NCBI RefSeq assembly: GCF_024345995.1
Contig: NZ_JAGQCE010000002.1
Span: 310,001 to 374,000, forward strand
Direction of reading: 5' to 3'
DNA length: 64,000 nt
Origin: Synechococcus sp. Cruz-7E5
Lineage (GTDB): Bacteria; Cyanobacteriota; Cyanobacteriia; PCC-6307; Cyanobiaceae
The notes below the pieces were generated by a model that saw nothing but the letters and a program-made list of their open reading frames with translations, did no database searches and was not told the DNA's origin. Positions 1 through 10,800 of this stretch are shown here, piece by piece (the first letter of the stretch is position 1; the number at the start of each line of letters is the position of its first letter). A program made the translations under genes and the position numbers.

Positions 1-46
1 AGGGGATGCCTGCCTACTTGGATGACTGCCAGAAACATGGTTCTTC

Positions 47-2215
47 ATGCCCAGCCCCAACCGTCTCGCCGCCATTCAGCGCACCCAGGAACGCCCAGCG
101 GCGGTCACTGCCCCCATCGCTTCCCTTGATGAGATCTGGGCTGCGGACGTCTTCAACCTCTCCAAGATGAAGTCGTCCTTGCCCAAGGACATCTTCAAGT
201 CGGTTCAGAAAACCGTCCAGGAGGGAGGCAAGCTCGACGTCACCGTCGCCAACGTGGTGGCTCAGGCGATGAAGGACTGGGCCGTGGGCCGCGGTGCCCT
301 GTACTACGCCCACGTCTTCTACCCGCTCACCAACTCCACCGCTGAGAAGCACGACGGTTTCATCTCCACCCAGAGCGACGGATCCGCCATCTGCGAATTC
401 ACCGGCAAGGTGCTGGTGCAGGGTGAACCGGATGGTTCCTCCTTTCCCAACGGCGGCATCCGCTCCACCTTCGAGGCCCGCGGCTACACCGCCTGGGACA
501 TCACCAGTCCGGCCTTCCTGATGTCGACGCCCAATGGCGTCACCCTCTGCATCCCCACGGTTTTCGTGTCGTGGACAGGTGAGGCCCTCGACAAGAAAAC
601 GCCTCTGCTGCGCTCCAACGCGGCCATGAACAAGCAGGCCCAGCGTCTGCTCAGGCTTCTCGGCAACACCGACGTGGCTCCGGTGAACTCCAGCTGCGGC
701 GCTGAGCAGGAGTATTTCCTGGTGGACAGCGCTTTCGTGAGCCTGCGCCCCGACCTGCTGCTCTCGGGCCGCACCCTGTTCGGCAACCCGTCACCCAAGG
801 GTCAGCAGTTCGACGACCATTATTTCGGTGCCATCCCCCAGCGGGTCCAGGTCTTCATGCAGGACGTGGAGCACCAGATGTACCGGTTGGGCATCCCTGC
901 CAAGACCCGTCACAACGAAGTGGCGCCCGGCCAGTTCGAGTTGGCCCCCTTCTTCGAGGCGGCCAACGTGGCCACCGATCACCAGCAGCTGACCATGACG
1001 CTGCTCAAGAACACTGCTCGCAAGCACGGCATGAATTGCCTGCTGCATGAGAAGCCTTTCGAGGGCATCAACGGCTCCGGCAAGCACGTGAACTGGTCGG
1101 TGGGTAACGCCACCCAGGGCAACCTGCTGGATCCCGGCAGCAGCCCCGAGGAGAACATGCAGTTCCTGCTGTTCTGCGGTGCGGTGATCCGTGGCGTTCA
1201 TCTCTACGGGCCGCTGCTGCGTGCCGTGGTGGCCACGGCTGGCAATGATCACCGCCTGGGTGCCAACGAAGCCCCTCCGGCGATCATCTCCGTCTACCTC
1301 GGCAGCCAGCTGGAAGAGGTGTACACGATGATCAAGAACGGCAACCTCGGCAGCACCGATCACGGTGGTCTGATGCAACTGGGTGTCGACACCCTGCCGG
1401 AGTTCCCCAAGGATCCCGGCGATCGCAACCGCACCTCCCCCTTTGCCTTCACCGGCAATCGCTTTGAGTTCAGGGCAGTGGGTTCGAACCAGTCGGTGGC
1501 CGGTCCGCTGGTGGCCATGAACACGATGCTGGCGGACTCGCTCCAATACATCTGCGATGAGATGGAGGCGAAGATGGCTGCCGGAGCCACTCTTCAGGAT
1601 GCTGCCACCGCGGTGCTCAAGTCGATCATGGAGCAGCACGGTGACGTCGTCTTCGGCGGAGACGGCTACTCCAGCGAGTGGCACCAGATGGCCGTCAACG
1701 AGCGGGGGCTGGAGAACCTGCCCACAACCGCCGATGCCCTGCTCGTGCTCGAACGGGACAACGTCAAGGACCTGTTTGCGCGCATGGGGGTGCTCACCCC
1801 GGTGGAACTGCAGAGCCGCTTTGAGGTGTACGCCGAGCAGTACGTTCTCGCGGTGGAAGTGGAGGCCAAGCTGGCCCTGCAGATCGCCCGCACTCAGGTT
1901 TATCCCGCGGTCATGGAGTATCTCGGCGGTCTGGCCAATTCCCTGCGCTATCAGGAAGATCTGGGCCTTCCCCCCGATCGCGCCATGGCTGGCCGTATCG
2001 CCAGCCTCAACCAGGAGCTCCTGGCCAACTGCACGGCACTGGAGGCGGCCGTGAAGAATCCACCCCACGGCCCCGTGGCCCACATGCGCCACTGTGCAGA
2101 CACCCTGCTGCCACTGATGCACAAGATCCGTGAGGCCGTCGACGGACTGGAGACCCTGGTGGACGACAAAACCTGGCCGCTGCCCACCTACCAGGAGATG
2201 CTCTTCGTCCGCTGA
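47..2215 (+). CDS. glnN: Glutamine synthetase type III (GlnN)
   Basis: ATP-dependent ligation of ammonium to glutamate in the cytoplasm. The 722-residue length is typical of the GSIII family and far longer than GlnA (about 470). Visible family signatures are the [10 protein letters not shown] block near residue 95, the APGQFELAP...ANVATDHQQ stretch around 293-315, and [10 protein letters not shown] near 343, which form the glutamate and ATP sites. The start is the first ATG in frame, and only 46 bases of upstream sequence are in view, so any NtcA-type control site lies outside the window. It converges on recD with a 16-base gap. In cyanobacteria GlnN is usually a second, nitrogen-stress enzyme alongside GlnA; that role here is inferred from the family. 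Confidence 0.95.
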   Translation: MPSPNRLAAIQRTQERPAAVTAPIASLDEIWAADVFNLSKMKSSLPKDIFKSVQKTVQEGGKLDVTVANVVAQAMKDWAVGRGALYYAHVFYPLTNSTAEKHDGFISTQSDGSAICEFTGKVLVQGEPDGSSFPNGGIRSTFEARGYTAWDITSPAFLMSTPNGVTLCIPTVFVSWTGEALDKKTPLLRSNAAMNKQAQRLLRLLGNTDVAPVNSSCGAEQEYFLVDSAFVSLRPDLLLSGRTLFGNPSPKGQQFDDHYFGAIPQRVQVFMQDVEHQMYRLGIPAKTRHNEVAPGQFELAPFFEAANVATDHQQLTMTLLKNTARKHGMNCLLHEKPFEGINGSGKHVNWSVGNATQGNLLDPGSSPEENMQFLLFCGAVIRGVHLYGPLLRAVVATAGNDHRLGANEAPPAIISVYLGSQLEEVYTMIKNGNLGSTDHGGLMQLGVDTLPEFPKDPGDRNRTSPFAFTGNRFEFRAVGSNQSVAGPLVAMNTMLADSLQYICDEMEAKMAAGATLQDAATAVLKSIMEQHGDVVFGGDGYSSEWHQMAVNERGLENLPTTADALLVLERDNVKDLFARMGVLTPVELQSRFEVYAEQYVLAVEVEAKLALQIARTQVYPAVMEYLGGLANSLRYQEDLGLPPDRAMAGRIASLNQELLANCTALEAAVKNPPHGPVAHMRHCADTLLPLMHKIREAVDGLETLVDDKTWPLPTYQEMLFVR

Positions 2216-2231
2216 GTCTCCGCGGCAGTCA

Positions 2232-3956
2232 TCAGGCGGGGAGCCAGCCCTGGCCTTCGGGGGTGATCAGCACCGCCTGCTGCCGGGCCCTTGTCAATGC
2301 TGTGTAGAGAAGCCGCTGGTCCCAGTGGCCTTCCCTCTCCGGCATCAGGACCAGCACCTGTTGGTACTGGCTGCCTTGCGACTTGTGGATGGTGATCGCG
2401 AAAGCCGCCTCTGCTGCGGCCATGCGGCTGGGATGGACCAGCCGCGACCTTCCGCCGGCGGCGCCGTTGCCGCCACTGCTTTCCTCGCCAGGATCCTGGC
2501 TTCCCCAGAACAGCAGCCTGCGCTGGCCCTCCACCATCACCACCACCCCCACATCGCCATTGGCGAGCCCCTGCTCCGGCAGGTTGCGCTGACACAGCAC
2601 GGGAGTGCCGGGGGGCCAGCCGGCGGGTCCCCGGCTCCAGTCAGCTCCGAGCAGCCGCTGGTTCAGTGATTCCACACCCCAGCGTCCGCGCCTGGTGGGG
2701 GCCAGCACCACGCAGCGCTCCACCTCCTCCAGCAGCTCCATGGTCAGGCCCTCAGAATCCTCACTCCAGCGGGCGGCCAGCTGAGCCAGCTGCTGCTGAT
2801 GGGCCCTGAGCCGCGCCAGTAACTCGACTGGTAATCGTCCTGGTGCGCAGCGCCACCAGCTGAGGTTGTCGGAGGCCTCGAGCAGGCTGAGCTGTTGCAG
2901 AAATCCAGGGGTGTCACCACGCCGCAACCGGCCGGCAGCCAGGGCCACGGCCCCGTCATTGCGATAGGTGGTGCTCAGCTCGATCGACGCGTCACCCAGG
3001 GCATGGCGCCTGGCCGGGGCCTGCAGTTCCTGCAGCACAGCCCCTGGGCCCACTGGTGCCAGCTGATCGGGATCTCCAACCAGCAGCAGCTGGGCTTCGG
3101 CCGGCAAGGCCTCCAGCAGGGCGGCCATCAGGGGGAGATCCAGCATCGACACCTCATCCACCACCAGCAGATCCAGCTCCAGGGGCCGCTCCCGGTTGCG
3201 TCCGAACCCCTCGCCGCGGCTCTCCAGCAGGCGATGCAGGGTGGTGCAGGGACTGGCCGTCAGCTGAGCGGCCAGATCCGGCGACAGGGTGGAGCCTCCG
3301 GCGGCGATGGCCTGGCGCAGGCGGGCGGCGGCCTTGCCGGTGGGTGCCGCCAGGTGCAGCCGCCAACCAGGGCGTTCCTCCAGCACCGCTGCGAGCATCT
3401 GCACGATCGTGCTGGTTTTGCCGGTGCCGGGTCCGCCTCCGAGCAGCACCAGGCCCTGCCTGAGCAAGGCCGCCACCGCTGCCTGCTGATGGGAATCCAG
3501 CCCACCCCGCCGCTGGGCCAGCAGCGCAGCGGCCTCCAGGCGCTTTGGGCTCAGGGGTGGCTGGACGCAAGCTGTGGCCCGCTGCTCCAGCTCGGCCATC
3601 GTGCTCTCCAGCAGCAACAGCCAGCGCCGCCAGCCCACACCCCGTTCGCTGAGCATCAGCGGGGGCGGGGAGTCGTCCGCTGGCGGCGCCGGCTGCTGCG
3701 GGCCCTGGATCCAGCCGCAGCGCATCAGGGCCTGGCGGTGGCCTTCAGGCCAGTGCTCCAAGCTGACGATGCCCTCGGGAACTGGTCCGTCCAGGGGCAG
3801 GTGCAACTCACCGCGCACCAGGGCGGCACTCAGCGCCTCGATCAGCTCGGCCAGCAACGGATCGCTCTTGATGCCGTAGAGCCTGGGCAGGGCTTCCGCC
3901 AGGGCTCGCCCCAGCGGGCTGAGGGCGGGCGGCTGGGGAGTCATCCGCAGAGTCAT
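2232..3956 (-). CDS. recD: Exodeoxyribonuclease V alpha subunit RecD
   Basis: 5'-3' SF1 helicase subunit of the RecBCD double-strand-break nuclease. 574 residues, slightly shorter than the E. coli protein. The Walker A motif GGPGTGKTS lies at residues 174-182, a Walker B DEVSML follows in the middle, and a UvrD-like C-terminal box with ITIHKSQGSQ marks motif V/VI. It is the last gene of recC-recB-recD: its ATG overlaps the recB stop by four bases (ATGA), which suggests translational coupling. The N-terminal ~150 residues are divergent, as expected for the RecB-contacting domain. Confidence 0.95.
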   Translation of the reverse strand: MTLRMTPQPPALSPLGRALAEALPRLYGIKSDPLLAELIEALSAALVRGELHLPLDGPVPEGIVSLEHWPEGHRQALMRCGWIQGPQQPAPPADDSPPPLMLSERGVGWRRWLLLLESTMAELEQRATACVQPPLSPKRLEAAALLAQRRGGLDSHQQAAVAALLRQGLVLLGGGPGTGKTSTIVQMLAAVLEERPGWRLHLAAPTGKAAARLRQAIAAGGSTLSPDLAAQLTASPCTTLHRLLESRGEGFGRNRERPLELDLLVVDEVSMLDLPLMAALLEALPAEAQLLLVGDPDQLAPVGPGAVLQELQAPARRHALGDASIELSTTYRNDGAVALAAGRLRRGDTPGFLQQLSLLEASDNLSWWRCAPGRLPVELLARLRAHQQQLAQLAARWSEDSEGLTMELLEEVERCVVLAPTRRGRWGVESLNQRLLGADWSRGPAGWPPGTPVLCQRNLPEQGLANGDVGVVVMVEGQRRLLFWGSQDPGEESSGGNGAAGGRSRLVHPSRMAAAEAAFAITIHKSQGSQYQQVLVLMPEREGHWDQRLLYTALTRARQQAVLITPEGQGWLPA

Positions 3957-6900
3957 CGCTGGCCCTCCCGCAGCAGAGCATCAAGGGCCAGGAGGCGATC
4001 CAGCGGTGCTGGCTCCACGAACATCCCGGGCACAGACGGCTCCGCCATGGCCAGGCCCGGCGGCGGGCTGACGGCACCGGGGACGCCCCGCAGGAACACA
4101 TACAGGTAGCCGCCGAGATCGCGCTGGGGGGTGTACCCCGGCAGACGCCAGCCCAGATAGCGGTGCAGGGCCACCAGATAGAGGTGGGCCTGGAGCGGGT
4201 AATGGTGGCTTTCCATCAGTGCTGCCATCTCGGCTTGTCCGTAGTCGAGAGGGCCACAGGCGAGGGGTTGGCCCTGGGGGTCACGCTGTCCCAGCCAGTT
4301 GCTTTTCCAGTCCGCCACCCACCAACGCTCCCGCCCGTCCGGCCCCGGTGCGGTGAAGACCAGATCGATCGAGCCGGTGAGGAAGCCGCGGCTGGCCACG
4401 TTCAGTTGCGCCAGCCGTTGGGCGTAAGCCCCGCCGAAGCACCCCTGTGGATGCCGGCTGAACACCTCGGCCAACCCCTGGGCCCTCACCAGAGCACGCC
4501 CAGTTGAGGTCTCCGCTCCCAGGGCCAGGGGCAGATCGAAGGGCATTTCGCGCAGCTGTCGGCGCGGATTCAGCTGGGCCAGAGACACATTCCCCAGTGC
4601 CCCTCCCATGGGTGTGTGACGCAGCTGCTCGAGGAACTTGAGGGTGGCCTGGGCATGCTCCAGATCCAGTCCAGCCCGCTCCAGCTCCAGCTCCACCAGC
4701 TTCTGGTGGAGCGGGTCGTCGCCGGGCTGGCGGTGATCGATCCGCTCCAGGATGCGGTGCAGGCAATCCCCGGCAGCGGCGCCGCGGGGAAACATCGCCA
4801 GAGGTCCGCTGCGGGGACCCCAGGCATCCGGTCCCTGCTCCGGGCTGACGGGCCCAGTGGCCTGAGGATCAGAGTCGTCCGCATCGACGGCGGCACGATC
4901 GATGCCATCGGTTTCGCGGCCCTCTTCCATCGCCTCCGGCGCCAGGGGTTCCCCGTGGGCACCCTGGGTCCAGCTGGAGTAGCTGCTGCGCCCCCAGCCC
5001 GACAGCAGGGGCCAGCGGGGCACCGGACCGGTGTCCAGATCTCCGGCCTCTGCAGGGGTTTGCCAGCGCACGGAGTTCTGCTGCCAGGGCTCGCCGCTGA
5101 TCAAGGTGATCGGCAGGGCTCGCCGCTGGATCTCTGAGTCGAGATGGTCAAGCCACTCCTGATCGGAGCAAGCGGTGTAAAGGTCGTCCTCGTCGTTGTT
5201 GGGGCCAAGGGGCGGCAGGGGGTGCCTGCTGAACAGCCACGGGATCAGGGGATTGCTCGCCTGGCCCAGGGCCGGACCGAAGCCGAGCACCAGCAGCTCC
5301 CGCGCGCGGGTGAGGGCCACGTAGGCCAGCCGTTCCCGCTCTGCCGCCAGCGCGGCCTGCTCCTGCTCCGCCGCCACCTGCCCCGGCCCCCAGCGCTGAT
5401 CGAGATGCACATCCAGCTGCGGCCCGCCGGCGTGCTCCGAGGTCCAGCGACGCCCGATTCGGCGGCTGCCCCGGCGGCTGGCATTGCTCACCCCCTGCCA
5501 GAAATAGGGGCAGATCACCACGGGGAATTCCAGTCCCTTGCTGCGATGCACCGTCACCACCCCCACGGCGGATGTCACCGCATCGCTGTGGGGCAACTGG
5601 TTCTCCGGCACGGTTTCGGGCGGGTGCAATCGCCGCCGCCTCAACCAGTCGGCGCTGGCGGCCGCCCCGAGCCTCTGCTGGTGCAGCCGCTCCTGTACCA
5701 GCTCCGCGCACTGCTGGAGGTCGGCCAGCCAGCGACCTTGCAGGGAGAGCTGTGCCAGCTCCTCACTGCGCAGCATCTGCCCCAGGGTGGCGAGCAAGCC
5801 GTCGCTGGGCAGGCGCTCGGCCAGGCGGGCCAGCTGGCCGGACAGGCGATCCCACTCCTGGCTGCCGGCTTCCGCCAGCTGGCGCGGACTCCAGCCCATC
5901 AGGGGGGAGGCGGCCAGCAGCCGCAGGCGTGCGCCGCTGCCGGGCTCCGCCAGGGCATCGAGCAACCGCTGCAGCAGGGCGGCCCCCTCGCCGGCGAACA
6001 CATCCCCCTGGCTGAGCAGGCGGCTGGGCAGGCCGCGGCGCTCCAGTGCCTCGCGCAGTTGTTCGGCTTGCTGGTGCCGGTCCACCAACAGGCAGATGTC
6101 GGCGGGTTGCAGGGGCCGGCTCAGCTCTGCTCCGCCCATCCGCCATCCGCTCAGCAGCAGATCCAGGACCAGGGCCGCCACCCGATCAGCCGTTCGGCTC
6201 TCCAGTTCGCTGCGACTGGGGGGAGCTTCGCCAGCGGCGCGATCGTTTCCGAGCCAGAGCAGCTGCAGGGGCTGCTGCCCCGCCGGCAGGATCAACGGCT
6301 CCCCCCCATCCGGCCGGGCGGACCGCAGGGGCGGCACCGGCAGGGCAGAGCGAGGCAGGCCCGGGGCCATCAGTCGGTTCAGCGCCTCCAGCAGGGGAGG
6401 TGAGGAGCGGAAGTTGCGCATGAGCCGGTGGCTGGCTGTGGCGGTCCTGCTGGCGGCGCGGTAGGTGTCGAGATCGCCGCCCCGGAAGCGGTAAATGGCC
6501 TGCTTGGGATCTCCCACCAGCACCAACAGCTGCCGGGGCCTGCCATCACCGGCCGGGAAGACCCGCTGGAGGATGCGCCACTGCAGGGGATCGGTGTCCT
6601 GGAACTCATCGATCAGCGCGGCCTCGTAGCGCTGGGAGAGGGCCTCGATCAGAGTTGGACGCTGGCTGCCGTCGGCACCGGGATCGAGGCTGCTCAGCAG
6701 GTCGCCATAGCTCATGCGTCCTCCGCGCTGCCGTCGCCGCGCCAGTTCCGCCCGGGCCCAGTGGCAGAAATGGCTGAGCACCGCCTCGGCAGGAGCGTCC
6801 ACCAGGGCCGCCGCCGCTGCCAGCAATCGGGGTTGGGGCAGCCGCGGCACCGGCCCCGCCAGTGCCGTCGCCTGGCTGATCGGCCCTGGGTGGAAGTAGT

Positions 6901-7840
6901 CGGGAATCCAGCTGGTCCTGTCCTCCAGCAGCTCTGCGTAGGAGCCCGGGCACGGCTGTGCCTGCAGCCAGGCGCTGAGCAGCTCGACGCGATTGTGGCG
7001 GGGCTTGGCGCTGTAGGGCCCCTTGCTCTTGATGCCTGCCTGCTTGCGCTCTGCCGCTGCCGCGCGGAGAGCCTGTTCCAGGCCCTCACCCTCCTGCTCC
7101 CAGAGGGCCTGGAAACGGAGCCAGTCGGTCTCCCACTGGCCGAGCCACTGGGGGGGCAGGGGCTGCTCAGGGTCCCAGCCGGGTGGCAGATCCGGGCTTG
7201 CCAGGGTCGGATCCCCCTCCAGGCTGGCCAGCAGGGTTTGCAGTCCTTTGATCTCGACACCCCGGCTGATCAGTCCCCGCAGGGCATGGGCCGGCAGGGG
7301 CAACACCTGCTGCTGCCAGTAGTCGTGCACCACCTGTTCCTGCAGGAGCGCACCGTCCTCCTCCAGTTCCACCTCAGGGGCCAGGCCCGCTTCCAGGGCC
7401 TGACGCTGCAGGCTGCGGTGGCAGAACCCGTGGATCGTGGTGATGTCGGCGGCGTCAAGCTCCTCAAGGGCCAGCAGCAGTTGGGCGCGCAACCGTTCGC
7501 AGTCCTCCGGGAGGATGGTCCCAAGCCAATCCTTCAGTTCCTGATCAAGTCCCTCATGGCGGGCAGGATCTGGGGTCTGCAGCAACTGCTGGGCCTGCTG
7601 CAGCCGCCGGCCGATCCGGTCCCTGAGCTCGGCGGCGGCAGCCTTGGTGAAGGTGACCACCAGCAGCGATCGCAGCGACAGCTGCCGCTCCCCCACCAGC
7701 CGCAGCACCAGATGGGCGAGGGTGAAGGTCTTGCCGGTGCCGGCACTGGCTTCAATCAGGTGCACCCCTGGATCCAGCGGGAATCCGTTGGCCGCCAGCT
7801 CCCCAGCCGCTGCCGCTGACTGGGTTTTGGTGACACTCAT
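3953..7840 (-). CDS. recB: Exodeoxyribonuclease V beta subunit RecB
   Basis: 3'-5' SF1 helicase plus nuclease of RecBCD, 1295 residues. Walker A EASAGTGKTFT occupies residues 30-40, the UvrD Walker B reads LIDEFQDTDP, and a C-terminal helicase box has TVHRSKGLEFPVV. The C-terminal nuclease domain shows the metal-binding pattern SIDLVF...VADWKSNWLG, so both activities look intact. There is an acidic, low-conservation linker before the nuclease domain. The start overlaps the recC stop by four bases and the stop overlaps the recD start likewise. Confidence 0.96.
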   Translation of the reverse strand: MSVTKTQSAAAAGELAANGFPLDPGVHLIEASAGTGKTFTLAHLVLRLVGERQLSLRSLLVVTFTKAAAAELRDRIGRRLQQAQQLLQTPDPARHEGLDQELKDWLGTILPEDCERLRAQLLLALEELDAADITTIHGFCHRSLQRQALEAGLAPEVELEEDGALLQEQVVHDYWQQQVLPLPAHALRGLISRGVEIKGLQTLLASLEGDPTLASPDLPPGWDPEQPLPPQWLGQWETDWLRFQALWEQEGEGLEQALRAAAAERKQAGIKSKGPYSAKPRHNRVELLSAWLQAQPCPGSYAELLEDRTSWIPDYFHPGPISQATALAGPVPRLPQPRLLAAAAALVDAPAEAVLSHFCHWARAELARRRQRGGRMSYGDLLSSLDPGADGSQRPTLIEALSQRYEAALIDEFQDTDPLQWRILQRVFPAGDGRPRQLLVLVGDPKQAIYRFRGGDLDTYRAASRTATASHRLMRNFRSSPPLLEALNRLMAPGLPRSALPVPPLRSARPDGGEPLILPAGQQPLQLLWLGNDRAAGEAPPSRSELESRTADRVAALVLDLLLSGWRMGGAELSRPLQPADICLLVDRHQQAEQLREALERRGLPSRLLSQGDVFAGEGAALLQRLLDALAEPGSGARLRLLAASPLMGWSPRQLAEAGSQEWDRLSGQLARLAERLPSDGLLATLGQMLRSEELAQLSLQGRWLADLQQCAELVQERLHQQRLGAAASADWLRRRRLHPPETVPENQLPHSDAVTSAVGVVTVHRSKGLEFPVVICPYFWQGVSNASRRGSRRIGRRWTSEHAGGPQLDVHLDQRWGPGQVAAEQEQAALAAERERLAYVALTRARELLVLGFGPALGQASNPLIPWLFSRHPLPPLGPNNDEDDLYTACSDQEWLDHLDSEIQRRALPITLISGEPWQQNSVRWQTPAEAGDLDTGPVPRWPLLSGWGRSSYSSWTQGAHGEPLAPEAMEEGRETDGIDRAAVDADDSDPQATGPVSPEQGPDAWGPRSGPLAMFPRGAAAGDCLHRILERIDHRQPGDDPLHQKLVELELERAGLDLEHAQATLKFLEQLRHTPMGGALGNVSLAQLNPRRQLREMPFDLPLALGAETSTGRALVRAQGLAEVFSRHPQGCFGGAYAQRLAQLNVASRGFLTGSIDLVFTAPGPDGRERWWVADWKSNWLGQRDPQGQPLACGPLDYGQAEMAALMESHHYPLQAHLYLVALHRYLGWRLPGYTPQRDLGGYLYVFLRGVPGAVSPPPGLAMAEPSVPGMFVEPAPLDRLLALDALLREGQR

Positions 7841-10800
7841 GGCTTCAGCTGCTGAAGCAGCAGCGGTTCATGCAGGGCCATGGCCAGGGCGGAGAAAGCT
7901 CCGAAATCGCCCCGGAGGAGGGATTCGGCCGGGCAGTCGCGACCGAAACAGAGGGCCATCGCCTCCTGCTCCCGTTCGCCATCGGTCCAGGGGGGAGCCC
8001 CCTCCCAGCACTGCAACGCCTTGGTGGAGCCATCGCCGGGGCGTTTGTGCTCTGCCTGGGCATAGGCCCAGCCGGTTTCAGGTGGCACCGGCCAGCAGTG
8101 GTGGCGGTGGATCTGCCGCCAGCGGAGCAACTGCTGGAGCTGCTCTGCCGCGGCCCCCGCTGCGATCGCCTGCAGCCGCTGCGCCACCACGAAATGGTTC
8201 TTGTCGCGGGCGATCAGGACGGCCTGCCGCGGGGCCTGGCCGCTGGCAGCCGCCAGCAACAGCCGCAGCCAGAGATCGAGACGGTGGGGGATGCGGGCCC
8301 GGGCGGTGTGCACCAGCACCAGCAGATCGTCGCGCCAGTCGAGATCAGCCTCCAGGTCCCAGCCCAGACCTGGGTCCTGCCGCTCCTGCCACCGGTGCCG
8401 CTGACGCCGGGGTTCCCCCAGTCGCTCGAGGAGCTGCTGCAGCGACGACCAGCGCTGGCTGAGGGCGTCAGCCTCCAGCACCCCAGCAGTCAGTGGAGGC
8501 GCCAGGCCCCGCCCCCGCCACAGCCAGGGCCAGTCGGGCGGGGCGGGCTCATGGCCGCCGCGGGCGAGCTGATCCCGCAGCAGCCGGGAGCGCCGCAGCT
8601 CATCGAGGCTGAGGTCTTCGAGGTCCTCCAGCGGCTCGGACCATTCCCGCGGCCTCAGGCCCAGTTGCTGCAGCCAGCTCTCCTGGGGCGCCATCAACCA
8701 GCGGCGCAGATCCTCAAAAGGATCGTTGCAGGACTCCCGCGCCCATCCTGTGGTGCCGGCCGCAGCCCCGGGCTCAGCTGGCTCCCGTCGGGCGAGGGGT
8801 TGAAGTGGTCGCGCTGCCATGGCCGGATCCTCGAGGCGCTGGCGGGCCTGGCGCAGGCGCTGGTCACAGCTGGGGGGCGGTCGCTGACCTGCCGCCAGGA
8901 AATTGCGGCGATCGAGCGGACTGACGGGGTGGTCCACCACCAGCCCCTCGAAGCCCTCCGCGCCGAGCTCCGCCCGGAGCTGATCCAGCCACTGGCTGAC
9001 CGGGGCCGGCGGTGGCAGGGGGTCGCCCCTGCGCTCGTCCCGGCTGCTCCAGCTGACCAGCAGATGATCGCGGGCCGAGAGCAGGGCCTCAAGCAGCACA
9101 TAGCGATCCTGGTCGGCCGGATCGGGGTCCCCCAGCAGGCGCTGGTGCTCCATCGGATGGAAGTTGGGCCGCTGGCGCCGGCGCGGGAACACCTCCGCGT
9201 CGAGGCCCATCAGCACGATCACCCGGTAGGGGATGGCCCGCATCGGTTCGAGGGCGCTGATCGTCAGGGCGCCGCTGCGGTGGCCGAAGCGGCCGCTGTC
9301 TGCGGCCAGCCGCTCCTGCAGCACCGCTGCCAGCACCGTGGCCGGGATCGTCAGGCTGCACCCGGCTGCCCCGGCTGTCCACTCGGCGATGGCCTGGTGA
9401 ATTGAGATCAGCTCCCAGGCCCTCTCGCCGCCGTCGCCGAACAGATCCTCGAGCAGTTCCCTGAGGCACGGGCCCCAGTCTTCGGCGCGGCGGCTGCGGC
9501 GTAGCTGGATCAACCACCGCTTGATGCGGGTGAGCAGCAGGATCCAGCGCCCCTGGCTCTCCGGCGTGCCGGAAAGGCGATGGGGCGCGCAGGCGCCGAT
9601 GGCCAGTCCGGGCTGGTCGGGGAGCACCAGGCCCAGTAAAAGTCGGTCGATCGCCCAGCTCAGGCTGTGTTGCTCGCTGCCGCCCCGCTCGGCCCCGTCC
9701 AGCCCCCAGCGGAAGCCACTGGCCTGGAGCGCCCTGGTGATGGCGGCCGCCTCCTGGGGCTCCAGTTGATGGTGCTCCTGCAGGGCAGTGCTTTCCAGCA
9801 GGCCCTCCAGTCCCGAGGCCGTCAGGCGCTCTCCGGCCAGGCGCAGCAACTGCAACAGGGACTGGGCAATGCCGGCGTCATCGAGCTGGCTGCGGTCGGT
9901 GAGCCGCCAGGGCAGTTCAACGCCTGTGGCGTCGCTGTCGGAGAAGACCGAGGCCAGGAGAGGTGCCAGCTGGTCCACCTGGGGAGTCATCACCAGGATG
10001 TGGCGCGGCTCGAGGCTGGGGTCAGCGGCCAGCAGCTGCAGCAAGCGATCACGCACGATCTGCACCTGCCGCAGCTTTCCCGGACAGGGGTGGAACTCCA
10101 GGGAGTGGTCCTCCGGAGCGCGCTGCAGGGGATTGCCTTCCGCCGGCTGGGCAAGCTGCTCCTGGAGCTGCTCCAGCAGGGTGGGGCTGCGCTGGCTGCT
10201 AGACGCTGCCGTGGCCGGCAACAGAAACAGATCCCGCTCCTGGGCCTCGCCCAGCTCCGACTCCCCGGTGCCCTCCAGCAACTGCTGGAATTCCCCGCCC
10301 AGGCGGCCAAAGCGAGCCTCGAGTCCAGGGGTCTGCAGCAACCAGTCGAGGCCGAAGGGCTGCTCCAGGGCCAGAGCGTCCTGCAGCTCGCGGCGGCGCT
10401 CGATGCAGCGCTGCCAGAGGTCGGCGCAGGGGGTGAGCAGGTAGAGGTCCACGGTGACCACCAGGGCCAGGGCCTGGAGCAGCTGCACCTGCACGGGCGG
10501 GGCGCTGCTGAGGCCGAAGAGGCGCAGGGGGGAGGGGATCGCTTCGACGTTGATGCGGCCCTGGCGCAGACGCTCGATCAACTCCAGGGCCTGGAGCCCG
10601 AAGGGTTTCCGTCCCAGCCGATCCCGCAGGCGCTGAACCAGCAGGGGCTGCCAGGCCAGCGACTCCGGCAGGGGGTTGCCGCGGTTGTCGCCACAGCCGC
10701 CCTGCCACCAGGCCAGGGCCATGGCGGGCCTGTAGAGGCAGAGGTCGTCGAGGCCATCGGCGATGGCGCGGGCCAGTTGCCAGAGAGGGGTATCCAGCTC

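Noticed and set aside
791-2122. 443-codon open frame on the minus strand within glnN
   Set aside because: Antisense to glnN. The His/Gln/Gly-rich translation is an artefact of the high-GC coding strand.
5144-6403. 419-codon open frame on the plus strand within recB
   Set aside because: Antisense to intact recB; rich in Gln/Pro/Gly with no domain.
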